A stretch of 64,000 bases of DNA from Streptomyces caatingaensis (lineage in GTDB: Bacteria > Actinomycetota > Actinomycetes > Streptomycetales > Streptomycetaceae): assembly GCF_001187435.1 (NCBI RefSeq), contig NZ_LFXA01000002.1:1116001-1180000 (forward strand). Reading direction: 5' to 3'. The notes under the pieces were generated by a model that saw nothing but the letters and a program-made list of their open reading frames with translations, was not told where the DNA came from and searched no databases. Below, one piece after another: positions 1-7,731 of the stretch. Position 1 is the stretch's first letter. Each line of letters starts with the position of its first letter. A program made the position numbers and the translations under genes.

Positions 1-184
1 CGCCGGCGGCGGAGACCACCACCTCGCGGTACCCCAGACCGTCGTACCCCGCCCCGGGTATTCCCACCGCCTCTTCCGCCGCGTCGGCCACGTCCGACAG
101 CAGACTTCTCACCGCGCTTTCGTCGGTGACGATCCAGGAGGGATCGGGGCGGCCGGAGAAAATGCTGACCTCAATGCGCAGCAT
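1..184 (-). CDS. Conserved hypothetical protein, N-terminal part (truncated by window edge)
   Basis: Sixty-one codons are present from an ATG at 184 with a good Shine-Dalgarno (GAGGAG) just upstream on the minus strand. The protein starts MLRIEVSIFSGRPDPSW and continues with an acidic helix-like stretch, then a GYDGLGYREVVV segment. I do not recognise a named domain; the 'SIFSGRPDPSW' opening looks like small conserved actinobacterial/myxobacterial hypothetical proteins. No function is assigned. The rest of the gene lies left of the window. Confidence 0.7.
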   Translation of the reverse strand, partial: MLRIEVSIFSGRPDPSWIVTDESAVRSLLSDVADAAEEAVGIPGAGYDGLGYREVVVSAAG

Positions 185-382
185 GACGCTGCTCCTCGTC
201 TGCCGGGAGACTGTGCTCGGTCGGTAGCAGCGTTGTTAGCAGCGGTCGGAGAGAACGGTCAATCGCTTGCGCAGAAGTGAAATCGAGCCACTCCGATTGC
301 CGTTTCCCCCGGACGGCAGCCGTCCGCCGGGCACACCCCGCAAGGGTGACGGTGCGTGTGGGCGGTGGGAGGGCGGAGCAGC

Positions 383-733
383 ATGGAGGGCATGAACACC
401 CTCAGATCATGGTCGGTCCCGGCGGCCGTCCTCCTCGGCGCGGGTCTCCTCGTCGCCCCCGCGCACGCCCGCGCGGCCGCCCCGGCCGGCAGCCTCTACT
501 GCTGCGACAAGGCCGTGTGGTCGACCGAGAAGGCGGCCGAACCCCTGCTGCGCATGGCGGGCCTGTCGAAGAAGAAGGCGGGGCTGCTCGGCGCGCACTG
601 CGAGCAGGTCACCGGCCCCGGCGGTGGCGGGGCGGCCGGCTGCTCCGGCAGGACGCTGCGCTGCACGGGGCCCGAGATGGTCCAGGCCATGGTGGTCGTC
701 GGGTGCAGACCGGAGACCGCGCACCGGGCGTGA
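383..733 (+). CDS. Small secreted cysteine protein resembling class I hydrophobins
   Basis: The 116-residue product has a Sec signal peptide (residues about 4-33, hydrophobic core AAVLLGAGLLVA, AxA-type cleavage) and a mature part of about 83 residues with six cysteines. Their layout is CC(40,41)-X31-C73-X13-C87-X5-R93-C94-X13-C108. This fits the class I hydrophobin pattern, including GSLYCC, a Gly-rich loop before C87, and a final V-V-V-G-C-R-P like the fungal I-G-C-T-P. Relative to the fungal eight-Cys pattern, Cys1 and Cys6 are absent; these two pair with each other in hydrophobins. The ATG at 383 is chosen because GGGAGGG lies 9 bases upstream; the ATG at 392 has its purine tract only 1 base away. 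Inferred role: surface-active coat protein. The gene is certain; homology to hydrophobins is unproven. Confidence 0.75.
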   Translation: MEGMNTLRSWSVPAAVLLGAGLLVAPAHARAAAPAGSLYCCDKAVWSTEKAAEPLLRMAGLSKKKAGLLGAHCEQVTGPGGGGAAGCSGRTLRCTGPEMVQAMVVVGCRPETAHRA

Positions 734-770
734 CGGACGGGCGGCGGCGCGGCGGGGGTCCGGCCCGGGG

Positions 771-1259
771 CTAGCCGTCCGCGAGGTCGTGGAGGGTGTG
801 GTCCACGCACACCGCCAGGACGAGCAGCAGCAACGCGTCCTCCTCCGCGAACACGTCGACCGTGCAGGCGTCGCGGAAGCCGAACCGGCGCCGCGAGATC
901 TGCGCCAGGGTGGTGCCGCGGTCCTGGACGGTGAACTCCCGTTCCCGGAGGTTCCCGGTGATCCGCAGCCGGCGCCCGTCCCGCAGCACCACCTTGAAGC
1001 GGTCCCCGAAGGGCGGGAAGGCGCGCTCGCCGAAGCGGGCCACCGTCGTGCCGCCCGCCTTGACCAGGACGCCGTGGTGGAGGGTGAGGAACTTCCTGAC
1101 GAGGGAGGCCACTTGGCGCCCCTCGGTGTCGACGAAGGCGAACGTGGCGCGCGGGCGGAACAGCTTCCGGTCGACCCGGTAGACCTTCTCCCGGTGCTCC
1201 GTCTCGATCCACGCCTCCTCGGGGAAGGCCAGCAGCCGGTCGCGTACCAGATAGCGCAT
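771..1259 (-). CDS. LURP-one-related (tubby-like fold) protein
   Basis: The 162-residue protein matches the LURP-one/YxjI family: an N-terminal 'MRYLVRDRLLAFPEEAWIE' opening, a phrase of the type 'VYRVDRKLFRPRATFAFVDTEG', the alternating-strand pattern of a 12-stranded barrel, and a closing 'DALLLLVLAVCVDHTLHD' helix that would thread the barrel. Length is normal for bacterial members. The family is widely conserved but its bacterial role is unknown. The ATG at 1259 follows a GGGGGTG tract. It stands alone, convergent with the secreted protein upstream in coordinates. Confidence 0.85.
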   Translation of the reverse strand: MRYLVRDRLLAFPEEAWIETEHREKVYRVDRKLFRPRATFAFVDTEGRQVASLVRKFLTLHHGVLVKAGGTTVARFGERAFPPFGDRFKVVLRDGRRLRITGNLREREFTVQDRGTTLAQISRRRFGFRDACTVDVFAEEDALLLLVLAVCVDHTLHDLADG

Positions 1260-1364
1260 GGCACCCCCGTCCGGACCGGCCCCGCCGCGGCGGTGGCGGG
1301 GCGTCGTCCCCGAGGGTAGTGCGCCCGCGTGCCCGGCCGCCCGGGCGGCGGCCGCCGTCCCTCC

Positions 1365-2012
1365 CTAGGGTGCGGCGGGTCCGCCGCCGGCTCCCGGGCC
1401 GACCGCGGCGAGGAGCAGTCCGTACACGTGGTCCGCCTCGGGCGTCAGCTCCGCCTCGATCTCGTCGTTCGTGCGGCCGGCCAGGGTGAGTTCCTGGATG
1501 CGGCGGAAGAGCAGCCGGTCGGCGGCGGCGATCAGGGCCGCGGTGGCGCGCGGTGCGATGGACGGGACGGTGCCGGGGGAGGCCGCGGCGAGCGCCTCGG
1601 CGAGGGCCTCCTCGCGCCGGTCGTGCAGCTCGCGCAGCCGGGCGGTGAGGGTGGGGCTGTCGGCGACCATGCGGGCGAACTCGGGCCCGGTGAAGCCGGC
1701 GACCGGGCTGTGCCCCACGAGCGTGGCGCGGAACGCCCGCCCCAGCGCGGGCAGCGGCGGCTCGCCGGGCGCGAGCCCGGCCACCACGCGCGCGAGGCTC
1801 TGGGTGAACGCCTCGTGGTGGTCCAGCGCCAGGTCCTCCTTGCGCGGGAAGTAGTTGGTGACCGTCTTCTTGGCGACCCGGGCCGCGGCCGCGATCTCGG
1901 CGATGGTCGTCGCCTCGAAGCCCTGCTCGATGAAGAGCCGGGTGGCGTGGTCGGAGATCAGCCGCCTGGTCTCCTGCTTCTTGGACTCGCGGAGTCCCCT
2001 CTCGGTACCCAT
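1365..2012 (-). CDS. TetR family transcriptional regulator
   Basis: The 215-residue protein has a classic TetR N-terminal helix-turn-helix at about residues 12-58 (IAEIAAAARVAKKTVTNYF, recognition helix VAKKTVTNYFPRKEDL), followed by an all-helical ligand/dimer domain. It is divergent from the VOC-cupin gene at 2203 and the shared spacer holds two TTAC-N7-GTAA dyads, so it likely represses itself and that neighbour. The ATG at 2012 begins 10 bases from the first dyad. The ligand is unknown; the neighbour suggests a small metabolite or electrophile. Confidence 0.93.
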   Translation of the reverse strand: MGTERGLRESKKQETRRLISDHATRLFIEQGFEATTIAEIAAAARVAKKTVTNYFPRKEDLALDHHEAFTQSLARVVAGLAPGEPPLPALGRAFRATLVGHSPVAGFTGPEFARMVADSPTLTARLRELHDRREEALAEALAAASPGTVPSIAPRATAALIAAADRLLFRRIQELTLAGRTNDEIEAELTPEADHVYGLLLAAVGPGAGGGPAAP

Positions 2013-2021
2013 GAAGGAATC

Positions 2022-2036
2022 TTACCTCCGACGTAA
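2022..2036. promoter_or_regulatory. Operator-like dyad TTAC-N7-GTAA, site 1
   Basis: The sequence is TTACCTCCGACGTAA, 10 bases upstream of the TetR start codon. It is one of two matching 15-bp dyads in the divergent TetR/VOC-cupin spacer. Inference: binding site of the adjacent TetR protein. Confidence 0.6.
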
Positions 2037-2073
2037 ATTTGCCCTTGACCGATCTTCATGGCCGCCCCTAAAG

Positions 2074-2088
2074 TTACACCCGTCGTAA
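2074..2088. promoter_or_regulatory. Operator-like dyad TTAC-N7-GTAA, site 2
   Basis: The sequence is TTACACCCGTCGTAA. It shares half-sites and part of the spacer with the dyad at 2022 and lies 52 bp away, close to five helical turns, so two dimers could bind the same DNA face. Confidence 0.6.
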
Positions 2089-2202
2089 AGTTCCCCTCGG
2101 GCGACCGAAGGGCTCTCCCCGGCGGACCCGGGCGCGGGCCGCCGGCCGCCCGCGCCCCCTCACGCCGCCCCGCCGATCCGCCCCTCTCACCCTGGAGCCG
2201 CA

Positions 2203-2970
2203 GTGAACGTCACCACCTCCACCCTCTCCCTCACCGTCGCCGACGTGGACGCCTCGCGGGACTTCTTCTGCACCCACCTCGGCTACCAAGTCGCCGTCGC
2301 CACCGACGGGTTCGCCTCCCTGACCCGCGACGGCGAGGCCGTCGACATCGTGCTGCTGCGCCGCGGCACCGAGGTCCTCCCGCCCGAGCAGCGCGACCAG
2401 CGGGCCGGCGGCCTCATACTCGCCCTCACCGTGACCGGCCTCGACGCCGAGGAACGGCGCCTGCGGCAGGCGGGGGCGCCCATCACCATGCCGCTGCGCG
2501 AAGAGCCCTGGGGTGAGCGGCTGTTCCAGACCACCGACCCCAACGGGATCGTCGTGCAGCTGGTCGAGTGGGCGGCGCGCCCCGAGGGGGCGCCCGCGAT
2601 GACGGTGATCACGCCCACCGACGGGAACGTCACCGAATCCCCCAACGCCCGGATGACCGGCCTCGCCGCCCCCAGCCGCGGCAGCGCCGAACTCAGCACC
2701 TGGACCGTCTCGATGACGGCGGGGCAGAGCGGCCCCGAGCACTCCGCCAGCCGGGAACAGGTCTGGACGGTGACCTCCGGCGCCCTCGACGTCACCTGCG
2801 GCGACCGCACCGAGACCGTCGCGGCCGGCCGGACCGTCGTCCTGCCGCCCGGCGTCCTCCGCAGGATCCACGCCCCCCGGGACGCCGAGGCGCACGTCGC
2901 CATGCGCGCCGACGGCGTGGTCTCCCTCCCCGGCACCGAGGGCACCCGGACGCTGCCCTGGGCGCGGTGA
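2203..2970 (+). CDS. VOC (glyoxalase-like) domain fused to a cupin domain
   Basis: The 255-residue protein begins at a GTG preceded by CTGGAG. Residues about 1-125 form a VOC/glyoxalase-bleomycin resistance domain (beginning LSLTVADVDASRDFF, ending DPNGIVVQLVEW). Residues about 130-255 form a cupin: EHSASREQVWTVTSGALDVTCG then a barrel ending in VVLPPGVLRRIHAP. The VOC-plus-cupin fusion in one chain is uncommon. It could bind and transform or sequester a small hydrophobic molecule sensed by the divergent TetR regulator; the substrate cannot be inferred. Confidence 0.9.
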   Translation: MNVTTSTLSLTVADVDASRDFFCTHLGYQVAVATDGFASLTRDGEAVDIVLLRRGTEVLPPEQRDQRAGGLILALTVTGLDAEERRLRQAGAPITMPLREEPWGERLFQTTDPNGIVVQLVEWAARPEGAPAMTVITPTDGNVTESPNARMTGLAAPSRGSAELSTWTVSMTAGQSGPEHSASREQVWTVTSGALDVTCGDRTETVAAGRTVVLPPGVLRRIHAPRDAEAHVAMRADGVVSLPGTEGTRTLPWAR

Positions 2971-3105
2971 GACCGGGCGCGCCCGGCCGCCGGGACATCC
3001 TCCCGTAACACGGAGCGGTTAAGGTCCCTCGCGCCGCCGGTACCGCAACCGGCGGGAACACCGCACCCACACCGGCGAAAGCCACCGGCGCAAGGGACCG
3101 ACTCC

Positions 3106-3654
3106 ATGGACCGGACCACCAGGGCCATCACCGGGACGCGCATCCGGGCGGGGGAGGAGCGCGACCTGGAGCAGCTCACCGACCTCTACAACCACTACGT
3201 GACCGGCTCACCGGTCACCTTCGACATCGAGCCCGTGGGCGTCCCGGACCGCCGGCGGTGGCTGGCCGGCCACCCGGCGACCGGCCGGTACCGGCTGCTG
3301 GTCGCGGAGGAGGCGGGCACCGTGCTCGGCTACGCCACCAGCAGCCCGCTGCGGCCCAAGCGGGCCTACGAGACCTCGGTCGAGACCAGCGTCTACCTGG
3401 CCCCCGGGCACGCCGGCCGGGGGCTCGGCAGCCGCCTGTACCGCGCGCTCTTCGCCGCCCTGGCCGGGGAGGACGTCCACCGGGCCTACGCGGCGGTCAC
3501 CCTCCCCAACGACGCGTCGCTGCGCCTGCACGAGCGGTTCGGCTTCCGCCCGGCGGGCGTGCACCGGGAGGTCGGCCGCAAGTTCGGCGCGTACTGGGAC
3601 GTCGCCTGGCTGGAGAAGCCCCTCCCGGACCCGGGCGAGCGGCCGTCCGGGTGA
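3106..3654 (+). CDS. GNAT N-acetyltransferase, phosphinothricin acetyltransferase-like
   Basis: The 182-residue protein matches the PAT/Bar branch of GNAT enzymes: IRAGEERDLEQLTDLYNHYV at the N-terminus, STPVTFDIEP-type substrate loop (here GSPVTFDIEP), YETSVETSVYLAPGHAGRGLGSRL with the acetyl-CoA P-loop RGLGS, and the C-terminal FGAYWDVAWLEK. Family members acetylate amines such as phosphinothricin or methionine sulfoximine; whether this one confers resistance is not shown. It is monocistronic. A TAAC-N8-GTTA dyad lies about 85 bases upstream (3006-3021). Confidence 0.88.
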   Translation: MDRTTRAITGTRIRAGEERDLEQLTDLYNHYVTGSPVTFDIEPVGVPDRRRWLAGHPATGRYRLLVAEEAGTVLGYATSSPLRPKRAYETSVETSVYLAPGHAGRGLGSRLYRALFAALAGEDVHRAYAAVTLPNDASLRLHERFGFRPAGVHREVGRKFGAYWDVAWLEKPLPDPGERPSG

Positions 3655-3725
3655 AGAAGGCGGGCCGCCCGCCCCGCGGTGCCGCCGGCACGTCACGAAA
3701 GGACCGCTGAATCGTCAACAGGGGT

Positions 3726-4136
3726 ATGGGTGGTATCCGCCGTCGCGCCTGTCTCCTCCTGCTGATGCTCTACGGGGCCTACACCGGCTTCTGGGCCTAC
3801 GTCGCCCCGCGGTCCTGGTACGACGGCTTCCCGGGCTTCGGCCGCTCCTGGCTCCCGCCGCTGGGGCCGTACAACGAACACTTCGCGAGCGACATCGGAG
3901 CCGCGTACCTCGCCTTCGCCGCCCTCAGCGCCCTCGCCCTCCGCCGCGTCCGCGACCACCGGCTGGTCGCCGCGACCGGCGCGGCCTGGCTGGTGTTCAA
4001 CGTGCTGCACCTCGTCTGCCACCTGAGGATGCTGCGGGTGTACGGGCCGCTGGACCGGACGCTGACGGTGCTCGCGCTCGTCGTCTTCGCCGCCGCCTCC
4101 GCCGTCCTGGCCCTGCCGCGACGGCGGCCCGTGTGA
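3726..4136 (+). CDS. Conserved four-helix membrane protein
   Basis: The 136-residue protein has about four hydrophobic segments (near residues 8-25, 54-70, 79-97 and 109-127) and a short motif YNEHFASDIGAAYLAFA in the loop before the second helix. This layout resembles small DUF4345-like or uncharacterised actinobacterial membrane proteins. The function is unknown. The ATG at 3726 directly follows the GNAT gene after about 70 bases and may be weakly co-transcribed with it. Confidence 0.8.
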   Translation: MGGIRRRACLLLLMLYGAYTGFWAYVAPRSWYDGFPGFGRSWLPPLGPYNEHFASDIGAAYLAFAALSALALRRVRDHRLVAATGAAWLVFNVLHLVCHLRMLRVYGPLDRTLTVLALVVFAAASAVLALPRRRPV

Positions 4137-4152
4137 CGGGCGGACGGGGCGC

Positions 4153-5079
4153 TCACCGGCACGCGGAGCAGACGTTGGCGGGCCCGTCGTGCCACCGCAC
4201 GACCTCCGCCGCCGCCTCGGCGAACGCCCGGACGCGCGCGGTCTCGGCGCACGCGCGCCACACCAGCCCGTACTCCAGCGGCGGCGCGTCACGGAACGGT
4301 ACGTAACGGACGTTGGGACGGGCGTAGTAGCGGGCCTCGTGGGCGGCGGTCGGGTGGATGCCCCGGCCGGCGCCCACGAGCGTGAGGAGCTCCTGGCGCG
4401 TCGCCGCCGCCTGCCCGCGCTCCACGGGGCGTCCGGCGGGCGTGGTGGGCGGGATCAGGTGGTCGAGCCAGTACGAGGGGAGGGCGCCCGAGAGCATCAG
4501 GACCTTGTCGGCGGCCAGGTCCTCGTAGTCCGCCCGGTCGCGCCGCGCGAGGGGGTGCCGGGTGGAGACCGCCAGGACCCGGGTGTCCGATATGAGAACC
4601 GGGCCGGTGCGCAAGTCGCCCTCCACGACCGGGAATTGGACGAGGGCGAGGTCGAGCCCGCCGTCGCGCAGGGGGCCCAGCGGGTCGGACAGCGCCGTCT
4701 CGTGGAGCAGGACCTCGCCCGCCTCCGGGTGGCGCTCGCGGTACGCCAGGGCGGCGGTCATCACCAGTTCGCCCGCCAGCGGGCTGGTGAAGCCGACCCG
4801 CAGCGGTGCGGCCAGGCCGCGCCCCGCGGCGACGGCACGGGCGATCCCCGCCTCGATCATCTCGTAACCGGGCCGCACGTCGTCCCGCAGCCGCTCGCCG
4901 ACCGGCGTCAGGGCGACGCGTCTGCTCGTCCTCTCGAAGAGCGCGGTGCCGACGCGCCGTTCCATCTGCTTGACGGTCTGGCTGACCCTGGCCTGGGAGA
5001 CGTGCAGGCGTTCCGCCGTGCGCCCGAAGTGCAGCTCTTCACAGAGCGTCAGGAAGATCTGGAGGTCTCGTCGTTCCAT
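4153..5079 (-). CDS. LysR family transcriptional regulator
   Basis: The 308-residue protein starts MERRDLQIFLTLCEELHFGRTAERLHVSQARVSQ, a textbook LysR winged helix-turn-helix, followed by a periplasmic-binding-like effector domain (PLRVGFTSPLAGELV, then DLALVQFPV). Upstream in-frame codons exist to 5340 but the family start and a dyad overlapping the ATG fix the start at 5079. It is divergent from the SDR gene at 5150 and is likely its regulator. The tail ends in an unusual NVCSACR. Confidence 0.93.
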   Translation of the reverse strand: MERRDLQIFLTLCEELHFGRTAERLHVSQARVSQTVKQMERRVGTALFERTSRRVALTPVGERLRDDVRPGYEMIEAGIARAVAAGRGLAAPLRVGFTSPLAGELVMTAALAYRERHPEAGEVLLHETALSDPLGPLRDGGLDLALVQFPVVEGDLRTGPVLISDTRVLAVSTRHPLARRDRADYEDLAADKVLMLSGALPSYWLDHLIPPTTPAGRPVERGQAAATRQELLTLVGAGRGIHPTAAHEARYYARPNVRYVPFRDAPPLEYGLVWRACAETARVRAFAEAAAEVVRWHDGPANVCSACR

Positions 5080-5093
5080 AACCCACAGGTTAT
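5078..5093. promoter_or_regulatory. Perfect 6-4-6 inverted repeat in the LysR/SDR divergent spacer
   Basis: ATAACC-CACA-GGTTAT overlaps the LysR start codon. Its position and symmetry suggest a LysR binding site that also gives autorepression. The spacer between the two genes is only 70 bases. Confidence 0.55.
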
Positions 5094-5149
5094 CGATCGT
5101 TTCGCGGACGGGCGTTGTTCCGCCGTTCGCCGCCGCCGAAGCTGGACGC

Positions 5150-5893
5150 ATGAACACACAGTCCGCACACCCCCGCCGCCGCCCCCTCGCCGTCGTCACC
5201 GGAGCCGGGTCGGGCATCGGCGCCGCCACCGCCCGCGCCCTGTCCGAGGAGGGCCACCCGCTGCTGCTCCTGGGCCGCGACGCCGCGCGCCTGGAGGCGC
5301 TCGCGCTGCCGGACGCCATGACCAGGTCCGTCGACGTCACCGACCGCGCCGCGATGGACGAGGCCGTCCGGGACGCCGAATCCCTCTACGGGCCCGTCGA
5401 CTTGCTCGTCAACAACGCCGGCGTGATGCTGCTCGGCTCCGTGCACCGGCAGCCCGCCGAGGAGTGGGACCGCATGCTCGACGTCAATGTGCGGGGGCTG
5501 CTCAACGGGGTGCGCGCGGTGCTCCCCGGCATGGTCGAGCGCCGGCGCGGCACGGTGGTCAACGTCAGCTCGGTGGCCGGCCGCAAGAGCTACGCGCACC
5601 ACACGGTCTACAGCGGCACCAAGTTCGCGGTGCACGGGCTCTCCGAGAGCCTCCGCGAGGAGGTCTCCCCGCACGGCGTCCGCGTCATCACCGTCGCCCC
5701 CGGTGCCGTCGAGACCGGACTGCTCTCCCACACCACGGACGAGGCCGTCAAGGCCGGCTACCAGGCGTTCAAGGACTCCGTCGAGATCCTCACCCCGCAG
5801 GACGTGGCCGACGCCATCACCTTCGCCTACCGGCTGCCCCAGCGCGTCACCCTGCGCGAGGTGGTCGTCGCGGCCACGGGCCAGGCCGCGTAG
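5150..5893 (+). CDS. Short-chain dehydrogenase/reductase (classical SDR)
   Basis: The 247-residue protein has the nucleotide-binding TGxxxGIG (VVTGAGSGIGAAT at about residue 15), NNAG (VNNAGVM), the catalytic Ser in NVSSVAG and the YSGTK motif (Y-x-x-x-K). The order and length are those of NAD(P)H-dependent classical SDRs, often annotated as serine 3-dehydrogenase-like oxidoreductases. It is divergent from the LysR gene and probably under its control. Substrate unknown. Confidence 0.93.
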   Translation: MNTQSAHPRRRPLAVVTGAGSGIGAATARALSEEGHPLLLLGRDAARLEALALPDAMTRSVDVTDRAAMDEAVRDAESLYGPVDLLVNNAGVMLLGSVHRQPAEEWDRMLDVNVRGLLNGVRAVLPGMVERRRGTVVNVSSVAGRKSYAHHTVYSGTKFAVHGLSESLREEVSPHGVRVITVAPGAVETGLLSHTTDEAVKAGYQAFKDSVEILTPQDVADAITFAYRLPQRVTLREVVVAATGQAA

Positions 5894-5969
5894 CCGGCGC
5901 GTGGGCCCGGCGGGCGCGCGCCATGATGGGGACCGTGCGCCCCGCGCCACCCGTCCCGGAGGAGGGCCC

Positions 5970-6569
5970 ATGACCTCGCGTGCGTCGCTCGCCGAATACC
6001 GCCGCAAGCGCGACTTCTCGAAGACGCCCGAGCCCGGCGGCGGCCGGGCGGACGGCGACGAGGAGGGCCGGGCCCGGTTCGTCGTCCAGATCCACGACGC
6101 GAGCAGCCTGCACTTCGACTTCCGGCTGGAGGCCGAGGGCGTCCTCAAGTCCTGGGCCGTGCCCAAGGGCCCGTCCCACGACCCGCACGACAAGCGCCTC
6201 GCGCTGCCGACGGAGGACCATCCGCTGGAGTACCGCCACTTCGAAGGGGTGATCGCGGCCGGCGAGTACGGCGGCGGCACCGTCATCGTCTGGGACGAGG
6301 GCACCTACCGCCCCCTCACCACCGACCGCTCCGGCCGCCCGGTGCCCTTCGCCGACGCCCTGCGCGCCGGGCACGCGTCCTTCTGGATGGACGGCGCGAA
6401 GCTGCGGGGCGGCTGGTCGCTCACCCGCATGAGGGAGGGACGGGACGAGGCGTGGATGCTCGTCAAGAAGAACGACCGGCACGCGGCGGCGCGGGGCGCC
6501 CCGGATCCCCGGCGGGCGCGCTCGGCCCGGACGGGGCGGACGCTGCGACAGGTGGCGGGCGGCGCCTGA
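5970..6569 (+). CDS. ligD: LigD-type 3'-phosphoesterase (stand-alone PE domain)
   Basis: The 199-residue protein consists of the DNA ligase D 3'-phosphoesterase module. Key residues H42, H48, D50 and R52 fall in IHDASSLHFDFR, and H84 and Y88 in EDHPLEY. As I recall, the same residue numbers are catalytic in the Pseudomonas LigD PE domain. GEYGGGTVIVWDEG is also conserved. Known role: trimming 3' ends during Ku/LigD end joining. It is convergent with the LigD polymerase module 15 bases away, so the two LigD activities are encoded separately and on opposite strands. ATG 5970 follows GGAGGAGGG. Confidence 0.92.
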   Translation: MTSRASLAEYRRKRDFSKTPEPGGGRADGDEEGRARFVVQIHDASSLHFDFRLEAEGVLKSWAVPKGPSHDPHDKRLALPTEDHPLEYRHFEGVIAAGEYGGGTVIVWDEGTYRPLTTDRSGRPVPFADALRAGHASFWMDGAKLRGGWSLTRMREGRDEAWMLVKKNDRHAAARGAPDPRRARSARTGRTLRQVAGGA

Positions 6570-6584
6570 CACCCCGCGCGCCCC

Positions 6585-7553
6585 TCATCGGGCGCGCTCC
6601 TCCGCGGCCAGGGCGTCCAGGCGGCGGCGCGCGCCCGCCAGGGAGCGCCGGCAGCGGCCCAGGCCCTTCCACGGGTCGCCGCGCCGGGCCAGGCGGTCCG
6701 GCAGGGTGCGCAGCGTCCAGCTCCGCGGGCCCAGGGCGGGGTCGTCGAGTTCGTCCCAGTCCACGGGGGTGGCGACCGGGGCGTGCGGACGGGCCCGCAC
6801 GGCGTAGGGGGCGACCGAGCTCTGCGCGTAGGCGTTGCGCTGGACGTCGAGGTAGAGCCGGCCGCGCCGCCTGTCCTTGCGCGCCGCGGTGGTCAGCCGG
6901 TCCGGGTGGCGGCCGGCCAGCAGCTCGGCGGCGTCGCGGGCGAAGGCGCGGGCGGTGCCGAAGTCCGTCCGCCGGTCGAGCAGGACCAGCAGGTGCAGCC
7001 CGCGCGACCCGGTGGTCATGACGGCCGGGCGCAGCCCGACCTCGGTCAGCAGGTCGCCCAGGCGCCGGGCCGCCCAGCGCACGGTCCCGAAGCCGTCGCC
7101 GTCCTCGTCCGGCGGGTCCAGGTCGAAGACCAGCCGGTCCGGGCAGTCGAGGTGATCGACCCGGCTGAGCCAGGGGTGCGGTGTGATGCACGCCTGGTTG
7201 GCGAGGTAGGCCAGGGTCGCGGTGTCGTCGCACACCGCCATCGTCACCGTCCCGCCCTCCTTGGGGACCACCCGGCGGTGGATCCACCCCGGGAAGTAGT
7301 CCGGAACGTCCTTGTGGACGAAGGACTTCCCGCCGTATCCGTCCGGGTGCCGCTCCATGATCAGCGGGCGGTCCCGCAGGTGCGGCAGCAGGACGCGGGC
7401 GACGGCGCGGTAGTAGCCGACCAGCTCCGCCTTGCTGATCCCGTCCTCCGGGAACAGCAGCTTGTCCGGGTTGGTCAGGGGCACCCCGCGCCCGCCGATG
7501 CGCAGCTCCTCCTTCCGCCCGCCCTTCCGTCCTTCCCCGCGCGCCGGGCTCAT
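6585..7553 (-). CDS. ligD: LigD-type primase-polymerase (stand-alone POL domain)
   Basis: The 322-residue protein is the archaeo-eukaryotic primase-like polymerase of bacterial NHEJ. It shows LTNPDKLLFPEDGISKAELVGYY, YGGKSFVHKDVPDYFPGWI, and the catalytic Asp pair D144/D146 in FDLDPPDE, then TTGSRGLHL. A very strong GGGAGGTGAGG precedes the ATG at 7553, which is preferred to the in-frame codon at 7580. No ligase domain or Ku gene is in the window. The C-terminal 60 residues are Arg-rich. Confidence 0.93.
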   Translation of the reverse strand: MSPARGEGRKGGRKEELRIGGRGVPLTNPDKLLFPEDGISKAELVGYYRAVARVLLPHLRDRPLIMERHPDGYGGKSFVHKDVPDYFPGWIHRRVVPKEGGTVTMAVCDDTATLAYLANQACITPHPWLSRVDHLDCPDRLVFDLDPPDEDGDGFGTVRWAARRLGDLLTEVGLRPAVMTTGSRGLHLLVLLDRRTDFGTARAFARDAAELLAGRHPDRLTTAARKDRRRGRLYLDVQRNAYAQSSVAPYAVRARPHAPVATPVDWDELDDPALGPRSWTLRTLPDRLARRGDPWKGLGRCRRSLAGARRRLDALAAEERAR

Positions 7554-7731
7554 CGCCTCACCTCCCGCGGCCCCGCCCACCGGGTGCCGCCTCGTCCGGA
7601 ACGCCTCTGCCGGGCCCCGCCGTTCACCGGCCGGTCCGCAACGGCCACCGTTTCACGGGTCCGCCCGCCGCGCATGCCCCGGTCGTCCGCGCCGGGCCGG
7701 GCCGGTGAACCCGGCCGCCTCCCCGGAGCGG

